From contig NZ_RJWA01000007.1 of the NCBI RefSeq assembly GCF_003762835.1, positions 124,001 through 188,000 of the forward strand: 64,000 bases of DNA, read 5' to 3'. The stretch's first letter is position 1, and each line of letters begins with the position of its first letter. The DNA comes from Micromonospora sp. HM5-17. Lineage in GTDB: Bacteria > Actinomycetota > Actinomycetes > Mycobacteriales > Micromonosporaceae. The translations under genes and the position numbers were made by a program. Under the pieces are notes generated by a model, which made no database searches, was not told where the DNA came from, and was given only the letters and a program-made list of their open reading frames with translations. Of the stretch, positions 17,929-27,791 are shown piece by piece.

Positions 17929-18924
17929 TCAGGTCTGTGCCGAGGCGAGCTGCCCCGACGGCAGTGGCACAGGGACCGACGCCACCGCCTCGTACAGCAC
18001 CTCGGTCGCGGTGATGCCCCGTACCTGGGCGTCGGGGGTGAGCAGGATCCGGTGCGCGAAGACCGGTTCGGCCAGCATCTTGAGATCCTCGGGGAGGATC
18101 CAGCCGCGCCCCTCGAGCAGCGCGTACGCGCAGGCGGCCCGGGTCAGTGCGATGACCCCGCGGGGGCTGACCCCGACCCGGACGTGTGGGTGGGCGCGGG
18201 TCGCCGCGGCGAGCCGGACGGCGTACGCGTAGAGCGGGTCGGCGATGTGGACCCGCTGCGCCATCCGGATCATCTCCCCGACGGTGGCGGTGTCGGTGAC
18301 CGGCTCCAACGCCTCGGGGGAGCGGACCGTGGCGCCGCGCAGCACCTCGACCTCGATCGCCTCGTCCGGGTAGCCGACGGAGAGCTTCACCAGGAACCGG
18401 TCGAGCTGTGCCTCGGGGAGCCGGTACGTCCCGTCCATCTCGACCGGGTTCTGTGTCGCGACGACCAGGAACGGCCGGGGCACCGGGTGTCGGACGCCGT
18501 CGACGGTGACGGTCCGCTCCTCCATCACCTCCAGCAGTGCCGACTGGGTCTTGGGGGAGGCGCGGTTGATCTCGTCGGCGATGACGATGTTGGCGAAGAC
18601 CGGGCCGGGGTGGAACTCGAAGGCCCGGTTCGCCTGGTTGAAGATGGTCACCCCGGAGACGTCCGACGGGAGCAGGTCCGGGGTGAACTGGATACGCCGC
18701 CACTTGCCCCGGACCGTGGCCGCGATGGCCCGGGCCAGGGTGGTCTTGCCCACCCCGGGCACGTCCTCGAGGAGGACGTGCCCCTGGGCGAAGAGGGCGG
18801 TCAGTGCCAGTCGGACCACGTGCGGCTTACCCAGCACCACCGAGTTGATGTTGTCGGCGATCCGGGCGGCCAGATTGGCGAAGCCCTGAACATGGTGCTG
18901 GGTAAGCGGCTCGCGGCGGTTCAC
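17929..18924 (-). CDS. MoxR-family AAA+ ATPase
   Basis: A 331-residue cytoplasmic chaperone-like ATPase. Walker A is GVGKTT within LLEDVPGVGKTTLARAI, Walker B is VIADEINRA, and sensor 1 follows in VVATQNPVEMDGTYRLPEAQ; the C-terminal lid holds the HPHVRVGVSPRG segment. MoxR proteins help mature or activate vWA/DUF58 partners, here the gene immediately downstream. The preceding Fn3 gene ends outside it with 30 bp between, so all are probably one leftward operon. Confidence 0.93.
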   Translation of the reverse strand: MNRREPLTQHHVQGFANLAARIADNINSVVLGKPHVVRLALTALFAQGHVLLEDVPGVGKTTLARAIAATVRGKWRRIQFTPDLLPSDVSGVTIFNQANRAFEFHPGPVFANIVIADEINRASPKTQSALLEVMEERTVTVDGVRHPVPRPFLVVATQNPVEMDGTYRLPEAQLDRFLVKLSVGYPDEAIEVEVLRGATVRSPEALEPVTDTATVGEMIRMAQRVHIADPLYAYAVRLAAATRAHPHVRVGVSPRGVIALTRAACAYALLEGRGWILPEDLKMLAEPVFAHRILLTPDAQVRGITATEVLYEAVASVPVPLPSGQLASAQT

Positions 18925-18954
18925 GTCGTGGTGCTCCTGACTGGCGTGATGCGG

Positions 18955-21639
18955 TCAGCAGGTGGGCAGGACGCTGATGTCGTCCCCGTTCTCGAGGTTG
19001 AGCCAGGCGAACGGGATGTAGTTCCGGCCCGAGAACTCGACCTGGACCCACCAGGTGCTGCGCTTGTGGTTGTTGTAGACGTAGGCGTAGATCTCCTGCC
19101 CCTGCACCTTGCAGTACGACTTCAGCCTGCTGTTCCGCTGGGCCCGGCCGACCTGCTTGCCGTTCTCCTGCCGGGGCACCGAGAAGACCTCGATGCCGTC
19201 GCGGCCCGGCCCGTCCCCGTTGCAGTACGTCCGCTCCTCGCCGACGGTGCCGTTGTTGCAGGTGGCGACCCCGTAGAGGGCGGGCGTGGCCTTGCTCGTC
19301 GTCTTCTGGCCCGTGCCGGCCACATTGGTCGCCGCCACCGTGAACTGGTACGACGTACCGGGCGTCAGGCCGGTGACGTTGATGCTGGAGCAGTTGCCGG
19401 TCACCTTCGGCCGACCCGACGGGGTGACGGAGCAGGTCGCCGACCCACCGCCCGCGTCGACGGTGAACGTGACCTTGGCCGAGGAGTAGCTGGTGGTGAC
19501 GCCGGTGATGGTCACCGTCGGCGCGGCCACGGTACGCGCGGTCGCGGTGGCGACGGCACCCGGGCCGGCCTCGTTGACCGCCTGCACCCGGACCGGGACG
19601 TTCTGCCCGTCACCGAAGCCGGACACCGTGACCTGGGTCTGGGTCGCCGGGACCTCGCTCTTCTTCCCGCCGGCGTCGACCAGGTACTTGGTGATCGGAC
19701 GGCCGTTCTCGGCCGGGGCGGCCCAGGTCACCCTGATGGCGCCCTTCGTGTCACCGACCGTGGTGGCCTTGACGCCGACCGGTGCCGCCGGGGCGGTGTA
19801 CGGCACCACGGTGCCGCTCACCGGCGAGGCGGCCGACCCGGCGCCCTTCTCGTTGATCGAGACGACGCTGAAGGCGTACTGGTTGCCGTAGGTGAGCTCA
19901 CCGGCGGGGATGATCAGCTCGGTCCCGGTCGCCTCGCCGACCGGGGCGTTCGCTCCGGCCGAGATGGCGGTGACGGCGTACTTGGTGATCTTGTAACCCT
20001 GGCCGTTCGCCGCGGGCCAGCTGACCCGTACCGTGCCGTCCGGCCGTGCCTCGGCGGTGACGCTGGCCGGCGGGTCCGGCACCTCGGAGGTCGGGGTCAC
20101 CGGGTTGCTCTTCCGGGCCGGGCCGGCGCCCTTGGCGTTCACCGCGTGCACCGAGAACTGGTAGGTCTCGCCGTTGGTCAGGCCGGTGATCTCCAGCGAG
20201 CGCTGGTCGGCGCCGACCTGGAAGGTCTTGCCGGCGCCCTCCACGACGTACCGGGTGATCGCCGAACCGTTCGCGGGGGCCGGCCGCCAGCTCACCCGGG
20301 CGCGGGCGTTGCCGGCGGCAGCCGTCACCGACTTCGGCGCGCCCGGCTTGCTGACCGTCGGCTTCTTCGGCGGCGGAGGCGGCTGAGGAGTCTGCGGCGG
20401 GTCGCCACCGAGGATGTCGTTGGCGTACTTGTTGACGTCCTGGACCCGGTGCTGGTCGTCGATCACCTTCGCCCGGTCCGAGTTGGGCGCGTTGACGAAG
20501 AGGTGGTTCTCCCGGACCTCCAGCTCCAGCGGCCCGTTGGCGCCCGGCATCTCGATGGTCTCGATGAGCTGTCCGGCCTGGTCGAAGGCGTAGATCTTGC
20601 CGGCCTCGTCGTCGGCGCAGTAGAACCGGCCGGCCCAGGCGACCGCCGGGCTGAGCCGCGTCCCCTCGCCGGGGACGGTGAACTGCTTGTCCACGGCGCC
20701 CTTCGCCGCGACCACGACGGCCCGGTCGTCGATCACGGTGACCGGGATCTGCTCGCCGCTGGTGCGTGGCGGCATCGCCCCCGGGCCGGTGAGCGGCAGC
20801 GTCACCGGCTGCGGCCCCCCGTCCCCACGCAGCGTGGTCAGCGTGTTGGTGGTGCGGTCCAGGACGGCGACGCCGTCGTCCAGCGTCGAGACGGTCAGGT
20901 CGTGGCTCGGCTCGGCCACCGCCTCGCTGCGGATCTGCTTCGGGCTGGCCCCGCCGCCGGTGCCGCCGCTGCCGTCGGCCGACTCGGGCAGCTCGGCCGG
21001 GGTGATCGCGGAGACGGTGCCCTCACTCGGTACGGCGATCCAGAGCCGGCCGGTGCCGTCGAAGTCGCCGCCGGTGATCCCCGGTGGATAGTTGATCTGC
21101 TCGCCGATCGGGGTCAGCGACCGGGGGTCGAGCTGCCGGACCGTCCCCTGCACCGCGTCGACCACGAAGGCGGCGTCCTCATGCAGGGCGATGTTGACGC
21201 CGATCCCGGCGGTGGTCCGCGCGGTCGCCATGATCTGGAGCGTGGCGAGGTCGAGCGAGCTGATCTGCCCGGTGTTCAGGTCGCGCAGGATCAGCAGCCG
21301 GTCGGTCTGCACCACCTGCATCCGGTGGCCCCGTCCCTCCGGCACCTGCATCCGGGTGTCGACCCGGCCGGTGACCCCGTTGACCCGGGCCAGCTCGCTC
21401 TTGGCCGCGCTCCACAGCCACGAACTCGCGTCGTAGCTCGCCACCGCGTTGTCCGCCGCGCCCATGCCGAGCACGGTGAGCCCCATGGCTGCGGCGAGCG
21501 CCGCCACGGTGGCGACGGTGACGAGTCCACCTCGGAGTCGGCGGGAACGGCGTCGCGCCGCGAGATCGTCCGGCGCCGCCGCGGGCGGCGGCGTGCCGTT
21601 GCCATCACTGTCTGTAAAGCCGGTCCCTGTGGTGGCCAC
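18955..21639 (-). CDS. Membrane-anchored fibronectin type III protein with propeller-like N-terminal half
   Basis: An 894-residue surface protein. A short cytoplasmic tail and one membrane helix (GLVTVATVAALAAAMGLTVL, about 39-58) are followed by an extracellular region of WD/NHL-like repeats (about 75-390), a proline hinge (about 412-425) and four fibronectin III modules in tandem. A cysteine-containing C-terminal module of about 100 residues closes it. GTG 21639 has GGAGGT upstream. Its place beside moxR suggests that the MoxR-DUF58 system acts on, or with, this surface protein; that is inference. No enzymatic motif was seen. Confidence 0.82.
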   Translation of the reverse strand: MATTGTGFTDSDGNGTPPPAAAPDDLAARRRSRRLRGGLVTVATVAALAAAMGLTVLGMGAADNAVASYDASSWLWSAAKSELARVNGVTGRVDTRMQVPEGRGHRMQVVQTDRLLILRDLNTGQISSLDLATLQIMATARTTAGIGVNIALHEDAAFVVDAVQGTVRQLDPRSLTPIGEQINYPPGITGGDFDGTGRLWIAVPSEGTVSAITPAELPESADGSGGTGGGASPKQIRSEAVAEPSHDLTVSTLDDGVAVLDRTTNTLTTLRGDGGPQPVTLPLTGPGAMPPRTSGEQIPVTVIDDRAVVVAAKGAVDKQFTVPGEGTRLSPAVAWAGRFYCADDEAGKIYAFDQAGQLIETIEMPGANGPLELEVRENHLFVNAPNSDRAKVIDDQHRVQDVNKYANDILGGDPPQTPQPPPPPKKPTVSKPGAPKSVTAAAGNARARVSWRPAPANGSAITRYVVEGAGKTFQVGADQRSLEITGLTNGETYQFSVHAVNAKGAGPARKSNPVTPTSEVPDPPASVTAEARPDGTVRVSWPAANGQGYKITKYAVTAISAGANAPVGEATGTELIIPAGELTYGNQYAFSVVSINEKGAGSAASPVSGTVVPYTAPAAPVGVKATTVGDTKGAIRVTWAAPAENGRPITKYLVDAGGKKSEVPATQTQVTVSGFGDGQNVPVRVQAVNEAGPGAVATATARTVAAPTVTITGVTTSYSSAKVTFTVDAGGGSATCSVTPSGRPKVTGNCSSINVTGLTPGTSYQFTVAATNVAGTGQKTTSKATPALYGVATCNNGTVGEERTYCNGDGPGRDGIEVFSVPRQENGKQVGRAQRNSRLKSYCKVQGQEIYAYVYNNHKRSTWWVQVEFSGRNYIPFAWLNLENGDDISVLPTC

Positions 21640-21857
21640 AGTCGGCTGACCTCCCCAGTCGTGGCGGCCTCGGCCGCCGCTGTGAGTGAATCTCCCCGAA
21701 ACCGGGTGACATCATATGGCCCGGCTTCCACCGGCGTGTACCCGGAACGGACGGCTGTGGACAGCGTTGCCGGGAATTGTGGACAACCGCAGGCGTCAAT
21801 AACATCGACGCTGCTCAGGGCCGTTACGCCGGGAGCGGAGTCGATGTCGAACCGTCA

Positions 21858-23333
21858 TCATCGGGGGCTTGCGCCGGTGCCCCGGGTCGTGCACACGAGA
21901 TCCGAGGGCGCAAATTCGTTCGTCGAATAGACGGCAACCACGCTGAAGCAGTAATCGAGCCCGGGGTTCAGCGCGTTCACCTTGAATCGGGGCGGATCGC
22001 CGGCGCTGACCCGTCCCATCGGTTGGGCCTCCTGGTTACGCCGTGCACCGGTGATCAGGAACGGCACGGTGCCGCCGCTCGGATCCGTCCAGGTGATGGT
22101 GATCGCCGTCCCCTCGTCGAGCAGTTTCACGTCGGTGGGCGGGTCGCCGGCGATGACGACCTCGTTGTCGCCGTCGTCGGCGGCCGGCGGTGGGGTGTCC
22201 CGGTCGCTGAGCACGGCGACCACCACCACGATCGCGGCGACCACCGCGGCCGCGGCCGCCACCGCCGCGGCCACCGTCGAGCCCCTGCCCGAGGAGCGTG
22301 CCGGCTCCGGGGCCGGGGTGGGGGCCGGCTGCGACGCCGGCATGGTGACCACCGGGTACGTCTCCGCTGCCGCCGCCGGCTGCGCCGAGTACGGCGGGTA
22401 CGTCGCGGCCCCGGACCCGGGCGACGCGACCGCGGTTGACGGTGCACCCGGCCGGTCCGGTGAGAACGCCGTGCCACCGGACGGGAACCCGCCCCCATCC
22501 GCCGGGTGACCGGCCTCACCGGACGGGTGGCTCGGGCCGGTGGTCGGGTGGCTTCCCCCGCCGACCGGGTGGGTCGGGGCGCTGGTCGGCTGGGCTGGGC
22601 CGCTGGTCGGCACCGCCGAGGCGGGCGCGGCGGAGACCGGATTCGGCGCGGCCGAAACCGGGGTCGGGTTCGGTGCGGCGGCGGCCGGGGTCGGGCTCGG
22701 CACGGCGGAGGCCGGGCTCGGGTTCGTCGTGGCGGGAGCCGGGGCCGGCGGGACGGTCGGGGCCGCGACCGGCGCGGCCGGCGGCGTCACCGGGGTCGGC
22801 GCGGGCGGTGGCGCACCGTGGTGTGGGGCCGGGGCGACGGGCTGCGCCGGCGTCGGCGCGGGTGCCGTGAAGTCCGGGGCGCCGAGGCCGCCCGGCGCGT
22901 GCTCGCCGAGGTAGTCCCGGGCCGCCCGGACCTGCCAGTGGTCGGCGCCGAGCACCCCGGGGCCGTGGGTCGCGACCCGGGTGAAGTTGCGGCGCGCCTC
23001 GTGCCGGTTGCCCAACTCCTCGGCGACGGCGCCGAGCTCGTACGACAGGGCGAGAATCAGCGGATCGGCGTCGCCCCACCGGTGCTGACCGTCGAGCAGC
23101 GCCTCCTCCAGGACGCGCCGCGCCGCCGTCGGGTCGTCGGCCTGTCGGTGCCACTGGGCCAGCAACAACGCGGTGGAGAGGACGTCGGGATGGTCGTTCC
23201 CGTACGCGGGTCGGGCGGCGTCGAGGGCCCGGTCGAGGAGGCGGCGGGCGCCCGCGACGTCACCGGCGTCGTACTGCGCCCGGGCACGCTGCTGTACGGC
23301 GGCAAGCTGTGGAGGCTGGGACACGCCCGTCAT
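21858..23333 (-). CDS. TPR protein with Pro/Ala-rich linker, membrane helix and Fn3-like tail
   Basis: A 491-residue bitopic protein. Tetratricopeptide-like helices fill the first about 140 residues (RARAQYDAGDVAGARRLLDR). A long low-complexity Pro/Ala/Gly/Ser region reaches to about 380, then comes one membrane helix (AAAAVVAAIVVVVAVLS) and a single fibronectin III-like domain outside. ATG 23333 is preceded by GGAGGGAAGGCAGC; an upstream in-frame start lacks such a site. The shared Fn3 domain and orientation link it to the next gene. Confidence 0.8.
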   Translation of the reverse strand: MTGVSQPPQLAAVQQRARAQYDAGDVAGARRLLDRALDAARPAYGNDHPDVLSTALLLAQWHRQADDPTAARRVLEEALLDGQHRWGDADPLILALSYELGAVAEELGNRHEARRNFTRVATHGPGVLGADHWQVRAARDYLGEHAPGGLGAPDFTAPAPTPAQPVAPAPHHGAPPPAPTPVTPPAAPVAAPTVPPAPAPATTNPSPASAVPSPTPAAAAPNPTPVSAAPNPVSAAPASAVPTSGPAQPTSAPTHPVGGGSHPTTGPSHPSGEAGHPADGGGFPSGGTAFSPDRPGAPSTAVASPGSGAATYPPYSAQPAAAAETYPVVTMPASQPAPTPAPEPARSSGRGSTVAAAVAAAAAVVAAIVVVVAVLSDRDTPPPAADDGDNEVVIAGDPPTDVKLLDEGTAITITWTDPSGGTVPFLITGARRNQEAQPMGRVSAGDPPRFKVNALNPGLDYCFSVVAVYSTNEFAPSDLVCTTRGTGASPR

Positions 23334-23456
23334 GCTGCCTTCCCTCCGGGGTGACGCGCCAGCCGGCCCCCCACCGATCGTCGGAGCGGCCGAAACGGGG
23401 CGAGCGGGGTGCGGGGTGCTCCGCCCGCCGGGGGAGCGGAGCACCCGGCACGGTCG

Positions 23457-24035
23457 TCAGCGGGCCTGGAGCGCGTCCAGGGCGACCGCCATCGCGATGA
23501 CCAGTCGGCGGTCGAGCTGCGGCAGGTGGATGGTGACGACGTACCGGTCCCGTAGCCCCCACTTCTTGACGACCGAGAACGCCGGCTGCCCGTTCATCGT
23601 GAAGTCGAAGTGGTAGGGCAGCCAGGAGAGCGAATCGACGAAACGGCGCAGCAGCGCGACCCACAGGCTGCGCTCCTGGCCGGTCATCTGCCCGAGCCCC
23701 GGCTGCTCCAGGTGCCAGGTGGAGCGGAGCAGGGAGGCCTTGAAGTCCTTGCGGAAAAGGCCGATCGGGTTGCCGGCGGCGTCCGTCACGTCGTACGTCG
23801 CGCCGAGGTCGATCACCTGACGCGCCTTGAAGCCGAGCACCGGCTGCTGCTTGGTGTCGTCGGTGTAGAGGGTCACCTGCTCCTTGAAGGCCAGTCGCTT
23901 CTGCTGGGCGAAGGCCAGCAGCTCGCCCTCGGAGCCGTCCGGGTTGACGGCGTGGACCTCGTACTGGTTGACCATCAGCCGGACCCGCTGCCGGATGTGG
24001 AGCTGGCTCTGGGCCTGGAGCACGTCAGGTTGCAT
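23457..24035 (-). CDS. LURP-one-related (phospholipid scramblase-like fold) protein
   Basis: A 192-residue cytoplasmic protein of the LURP-one/YxjI family, a 12-stranded tubby-like barrel. Typical features are LLAFAQQKRLAFKEQVTLY, GFKARQVIDLGATYDV and GNPIGLFRKDFKASLLRSTW. Biochemical function is not established in bacteria. It is the first gene of the leftward group that runs to TgpA, with a 123-bp gap to the next gene. Confidence 0.8.
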   Translation of the reverse strand: MQPDVLQAQSQLHIRQRVRLMVNQYEVHAVNPDGSEGELLAFAQQKRLAFKEQVTLYTDDTKQQPVLGFKARQVIDLGATYDVTDAAGNPIGLFRKDFKASLLRSTWHLEQPGLGQMTGQERSLWVALLRRFVDSLSWLPYHFDFTMNGQPAFSVVKKWGLRDRYVVTIHLPQLDRRLVIAMAVALDALQAR

Positions 24036-24191
24036 ATTCGGGGGTTCCTTCTGTCTCGGGGCGGGCGCGCCGCGCGGCGCCGGACCCGCCCTGGGGAATG
24101 TTGTCCGTTGACGCAGCTAGTGGAGTCTGGCACAGGACCACGACATCCGGGGTCCCGTCGACTCCGCGGAGCCGGCGGTGCCGGCGGGGTC

Positions 24192-24221
24192 TTGACAGGG
24201 CGCGAGGACGGTCGATAGCTT
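24192..24221 (+). promoter_or_regulatory. Sigma70-type promoter of the rhamnogalacturonan lyase gene
   Basis: TTGACA (24192-24197) with TAGCTT (24216-24221) 18 bp later, or ATAGCT at 17 bp. It is the best consensus promoter in the region and lies about 130 bp before the lyase start. Confidence 0.6.
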
Positions 24222-24239
24222 CGGCACCAGCGGCGATCT

Positions 24240-24251
24240 TGAAACGATTCA
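24240..24251. promoter_or_regulatory. LacI/GalR-type operator candidate
   Basis: TGAAACGATTCA is a near-perfect 12-bp inverted repeat (10 of 12 positions) with a central CG, as in LacI-family operators. It sits about 13 bp after the predicted transcription start, a position suited to repression. The cognate regulator is not in the window. Confidence 0.5.
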
Positions 24252-24354
24252 TAAACGGTCTCCCCATCCATCGGCGGCCCCGCCCGTCGCACCGTCCGAC
24301 CCGGGCCACCACCGAGGGCCCCGCCCTGGCCCGCACCTCTGGGAGGAAGCACCG

Positions 24355-27072
24355 ATGCGCCATGTCCCACGCCCCGGCCCGCACCGCCGGGGCAGACCGT
24401 CCACCCGCACCATCGCACTCCTCGCCGCCGTACCCCTGGCGATCGCGGGGTTGCCGGTCCCGTCCGCCCCCGCCGCCGGGGCCCCGTCCGGCACCACGCA
24501 CCGGCCGGTGCGGCGTCAGCTCGAACACCTCGACCGGGGTCTGGTCGCGGTGAAGGTCCCCGAGGGCGTCTACCTGAGCTGGCGCTTCCTCGGCGACGAA
24601 CCGGACGACGTCCGGTACCGGATCTACCGGAACGGCAGGCTGCTCACCACCGTCTCCGACAGCAGCAACTACACCGACCCCACCGGCACCGCCACCTCGA
24701 CGTACCGGGTCGCGGCGATCGTCGACGGGGTGACCCGGCCGCTGTCGGACCCGGTCACGCCGCTGGCCCAGCAGTACCGGGACATCCCGCTGAAGCGGCC
24801 GGCGCCCGCGCCGTACCCGCTGGTCGAGACGTACCCGACGACCACCACCGGCAAGCAGTTCGAGCCGGTCGACATGAACCTGCTGCGGCGGATCCGGGAG
24901 GCGTACGCCAACCGGCACGGTCTCACCAGGGCCGAGTTCGCCGCGCTGATCGCCCCGTTCCGGACGTACTTCAACGACCCCGACTGGGCCCCGCGCGCCC
25001 CCTTCGCGACGAAGGCCACCCACGTCGGCGGCGGCCGCTACCGGATCAGCGACCGGCTCTTCTCCGAGCTGAACCAGGCCTTCAGCCGGTACGTCGCCGA
25101 GCTCGACCGCGGCCCCCGACTGCCCTGGGCCCGCAACGCGGACGGCTCGATCCGGACCGTGATGGCCCAGTACACCCCCGGCGACGCCACCGTCGGCGAC
25201 CTCGACGGTGACGGCGGGTACGAGCTGATCCTCAAGTGGGACCCGGAGGGGGCGAAGGACTCCTCGCAGTCGGGCTTCACCGCCCCGGCGATCATCGACG
25301 CGTACGAGCTCGACGGCACGCTGCTGTGGCGGATCAACGTCGGCTACAACATCCGGGCCGGCGCGCACGACACCCAGCTCACGGTCGCGGACTTCGACGG
25401 CGACGGCGGGGCCGAACTGATCATGAAGACGGCGGACGGCACCACCAGCGGCACCGTCGCCGCCGACGGGACGTACCGGCCCCGGGACGTGATCGGACGG
25501 AAGCAGGCCACCGCCGAGAGGTTCGCCCGCTACTTCGCGACCGGGGACGAGGCCGCGCTCGACCGGTACTACGACGCGATGAACGGCTACAACGTGAGCT
25601 GGATCCTCCCCGGTGGCAACACCCCGCCGGAGGAGAACGTCCGGCAGTGGGGCAAGGTCTACACGTACGGGCCGATCGGCACCAGCAACGAGTACCTGAC
25701 CGCCTTCGACGGCGCCACCGGCCGGGTCATCGACACCGTCGACTACCCCTTCCCGTACGGCCCGCCGGCCTGGGGCGCCGCGCCCGTCGACCACCGGGGC
25801 GCCAGCTTCGAGGGGGCGGTCCGGGACGGCCCCGGCCCCGGCGAGCAGGTGCCGGTCGACCCGAGCGAGGTGCCCGACCCGTACTGGACCGACCCGAAGA
25901 CCCGCTGGGGCTACTACCCGTGGGGCGACCACCAGGGCAACCGGGCCAACCGGTTCCTGACCTCGGTGGCGTACCTGGACGGCAGGCGGCCCAGCGCCAT
26001 CATGGCGCGCGGCTACTACGCCCGGACCACACTGGCCGCGTACACCCTGGAGAACGGGAGGCTGGTGCTCGGCCCGACCTTCGACTCGGCGCGGCTGCCC
26101 GATCCGCACCTGGCCGAGGACCGGGGCATGCACTCGCTGATGACCTCCGACATCGACAACGACGGCCGGGACGAGATCGTCTACGGGGCGATGATCCTGG
26201 ACGAGAGGCTGCGGCTGTCGACGGTGGCCGGGACCTGGTTCCCGTACCCGGTGCCGCCGGTCAACGTCGACCTGACCCCGCAGATCAAGTCACCGGACGC
26301 CGACGACCGTTACATCCACCTGGCGCACGGCGACGCGTACCACGTCGGCGACCTCGACCCGGAGCGGCCCGGCACCGAGGTCTTCCTGGTGCAGGAGCAG
26401 GCCGCCGGGCTCGACTCGGTCGGCCGGGACGGCCGGACCGGGCTCGGCTACCGGCCGGGTGCGGCCGTGTACGACCCGGAGACCGGCGAGGTGACGGCCG
26501 CGATGTACGCCGGTGGCGACAACGAGCGGGGCGCCGCCGGCAACATCGACCCGAACAATCCCGGGGCGGAATACTGGACCGGCGGCAACGTCTACAGCGC
26601 GGTCACCGGCGAGAAGCTCTACGCCTCCGGCAACCTGCCGGCCAACTTCCTCGTCTACTGGGACGGCGACCTGACCCGGGAGCTGCTCACCGACAACGTC
26701 ATCTCCAAGGCCCGGACCGACTACTCCACCCGGCCGGCGAGGGTCGACAAGATTGACCTGCTGGTCGCGCCCGGCGCCTCGGCGGTCCGGGACGGCGGCA
26801 AGGGCAGCCCGATCATCTCCGCCGACCTCTACGGCGACTGGCGCGAGGAGGTCGTCTGGCGGATCGGCACCGACACCCTGCGGATCTACACCACCGTCAT
26901 CCCGACCGAGTACAAGATCCGTACGTTGATGCACGACCCGCAGTACCGCAACCAGGTCGCGTCGGAGAACGTGGTCTACAACCAGCCGCCGCACCCGAGT
27001 TTCTTCCTCGACCCGGCGTACCCGCTGCCGGCGCAGCGGACCGACATCGACGTCTCGGACCGGCGGCGATAG
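24355..27072 (+). CDS. Secreted rhamnogalacturonan lyase, PL11 family
   Basis: A 905-residue secreted pectin-degrading enzyme; PL11 lyases cut the rhamnose-galacturonate backbone of rhamnogalacturonan I by beta-elimination. A signal peptide (to about residue 45) leads to an Fn3-like segment (YLSWRFLGD, YRIYRNG) and then the calcium-binding propeller with TVGDLDGDGGYELILKWDP, NIRAGAHDTQL and DFDGDGGAELIMKTADGT. Between about residues 140 and 250 lies a helical stretch (DMNLLRRIREAYANRHGL) that seems to be an insertion relative to family members I know. ATG 24355 follows GGGAGGAAGCACCG. Confidence 0.9.
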   Translation: MRHVPRPGPHRRGRPSTRTIALLAAVPLAIAGLPVPSAPAAGAPSGTTHRPVRRQLEHLDRGLVAVKVPEGVYLSWRFLGDEPDDVRYRIYRNGRLLTTVSDSSNYTDPTGTATSTYRVAAIVDGVTRPLSDPVTPLAQQYRDIPLKRPAPAPYPLVETYPTTTTGKQFEPVDMNLLRRIREAYANRHGLTRAEFAALIAPFRTYFNDPDWAPRAPFATKATHVGGGRYRISDRLFSELNQAFSRYVAELDRGPRLPWARNADGSIRTVMAQYTPGDATVGDLDGDGGYELILKWDPEGAKDSSQSGFTAPAIIDAYELDGTLLWRINVGYNIRAGAHDTQLTVADFDGDGGAELIMKTADGTTSGTVAADGTYRPRDVIGRKQATAERFARYFATGDEAALDRYYDAMNGYNVSWILPGGNTPPEENVRQWGKVYTYGPIGTSNEYLTAFDGATGRVIDTVDYPFPYGPPAWGAAPVDHRGASFEGAVRDGPGPGEQVPVDPSEVPDPYWTDPKTRWGYYPWGDHQGNRANRFLTSVAYLDGRRPSAIMARGYYARTTLAAYTLENGRLVLGPTFDSARLPDPHLAEDRGMHSLMTSDIDNDGRDEIVYGAMILDERLRLSTVAGTWFPYPVPPVNVDLTPQIKSPDADDRYIHLAHGDAYHVGDLDPERPGTEVFLVQEQAAGLDSVGRDGRTGLGYRPGAAVYDPETGEVTAAMYAGGDNERGAAGNIDPNNPGAEYWTGGNVYSAVTGEKLYASGNLPANFLVYWDGDLTRELLTDNVISKARTDYSTRPARVDKIDLLVAPGASAVRDGGKGSPIISADLYGDWREEVVWRIGTDTLRIYTTVIPTEYKIRTLMHDPQYRNQVASENVVYNQPPHPSFFLDPAYPLPAQRTDIDVSDRRR

Positions 27073-27099
27073 CGACACATCCGGTCCCTGACCCGAATC

Positions 27100-27131
27100 C
27101 CGGCCCGGTCGCCACATGGCGGCCGGGCCGG
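27100..27131 (+). terminator. Terminator hairpin after the PL11 gene
   Basis: A 14-bp stem (27100-27113 with 27118-27131) with one T-G pair and a 4-nt loop (ACAT), 28 bp after the stop codon. Confidence 0.65.
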
Positions 27132-27791
27132 ACCGTTCGGTGCGGTCGTCATCCGGCTGACTCTCCGGCACACCTCTGAGGGCCTGGTGCTGGTCGAACT
27201 GTGGCGACGTGTCAGCGGGTGGTGACGCTTCCGCCACGCACGCTGCGAACGGTTCGGATGTCCGCTGCCGGGGTTAGCGGGAGTAATCCGGACATGATGC
27301 TGCGATCCCTCCAGGGGTGATGAGCGACCCGAGTCTTAAGTCGCAGGTCAGGGCTGCTTTTGGCGTCTGGGTTCGGGCTAGTTTTGCAGCGGTCCGGCGG
27401 TTGTGCGTCTGTGCTGGTCAGAGCACCCGATCGGGGTGGGGATCGTCTGGGGCTGGATGCCGCCCCGCTCGGGCCGCAGGGCAGCGGTGCCAGCCCTACC
27501 CACAGCCCAACTCGCAAGCTCAAGCGCGTGGGTGTCGCGCTGCTGTGTGCCGCCGCGTTGAAAAAGCCGCTCGGTCGTCAGGGAGACCAGGCGGGCGGCC
27601 TGTTGCTGTGTCGACACGCGGACGCGTCGCGACCGATTGGCGTAGCCGAGGTGCTGCGCCGGATCTGGGAGAGGCTTCGGCCAGCCACAACCTGCGGTCA
27701 CGCGTAGGGGCGTGCGAATGGTCGATGAGGTGGGCGTGATTTGCTCGACGGCGACCGGGGGTCCTGGTGGAGCGGGCGTTGTGTGGGCTCG
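27132..27791. other. Non-coding or decayed stretch at the left border of an accessory region
   Basis: About 660 bp with no recognisable gene; open frames on both strands have no family-like features. A 7-bp inverted repeat (ATGTCCG 27258-27264, CGGACAT 27289-27295) is the only structure noted. Composition shifts here from the neat GC-rich genes on the left to the mixed region on the right. Confidence 0.4.

Larger units (their letters stand above)
24036..24354. other. Divergent promoter region (319 bp) before the PL11 gene
   Basis: It separates the leftward LURP-one gene from the rightward lyase. It contains the promoter and operator listed separately and no coding sequence that I could support. 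Confidence 0.6.

Noticed and set aside
17905-21930. 1341-codon rightward open frame
   Set aside because: It lies antisense to the MoxR and Fn3 genes, has no domain-like sequence and reflects GC-rich codon bias on the opposite strand.
27360-27707. 115-codon rightward frame in the 27-kb gap
   Set aside because: No family features, no convincing ribosome binding site, and overlapping open frames on the other strand are equally plausible; treated as non-coding.
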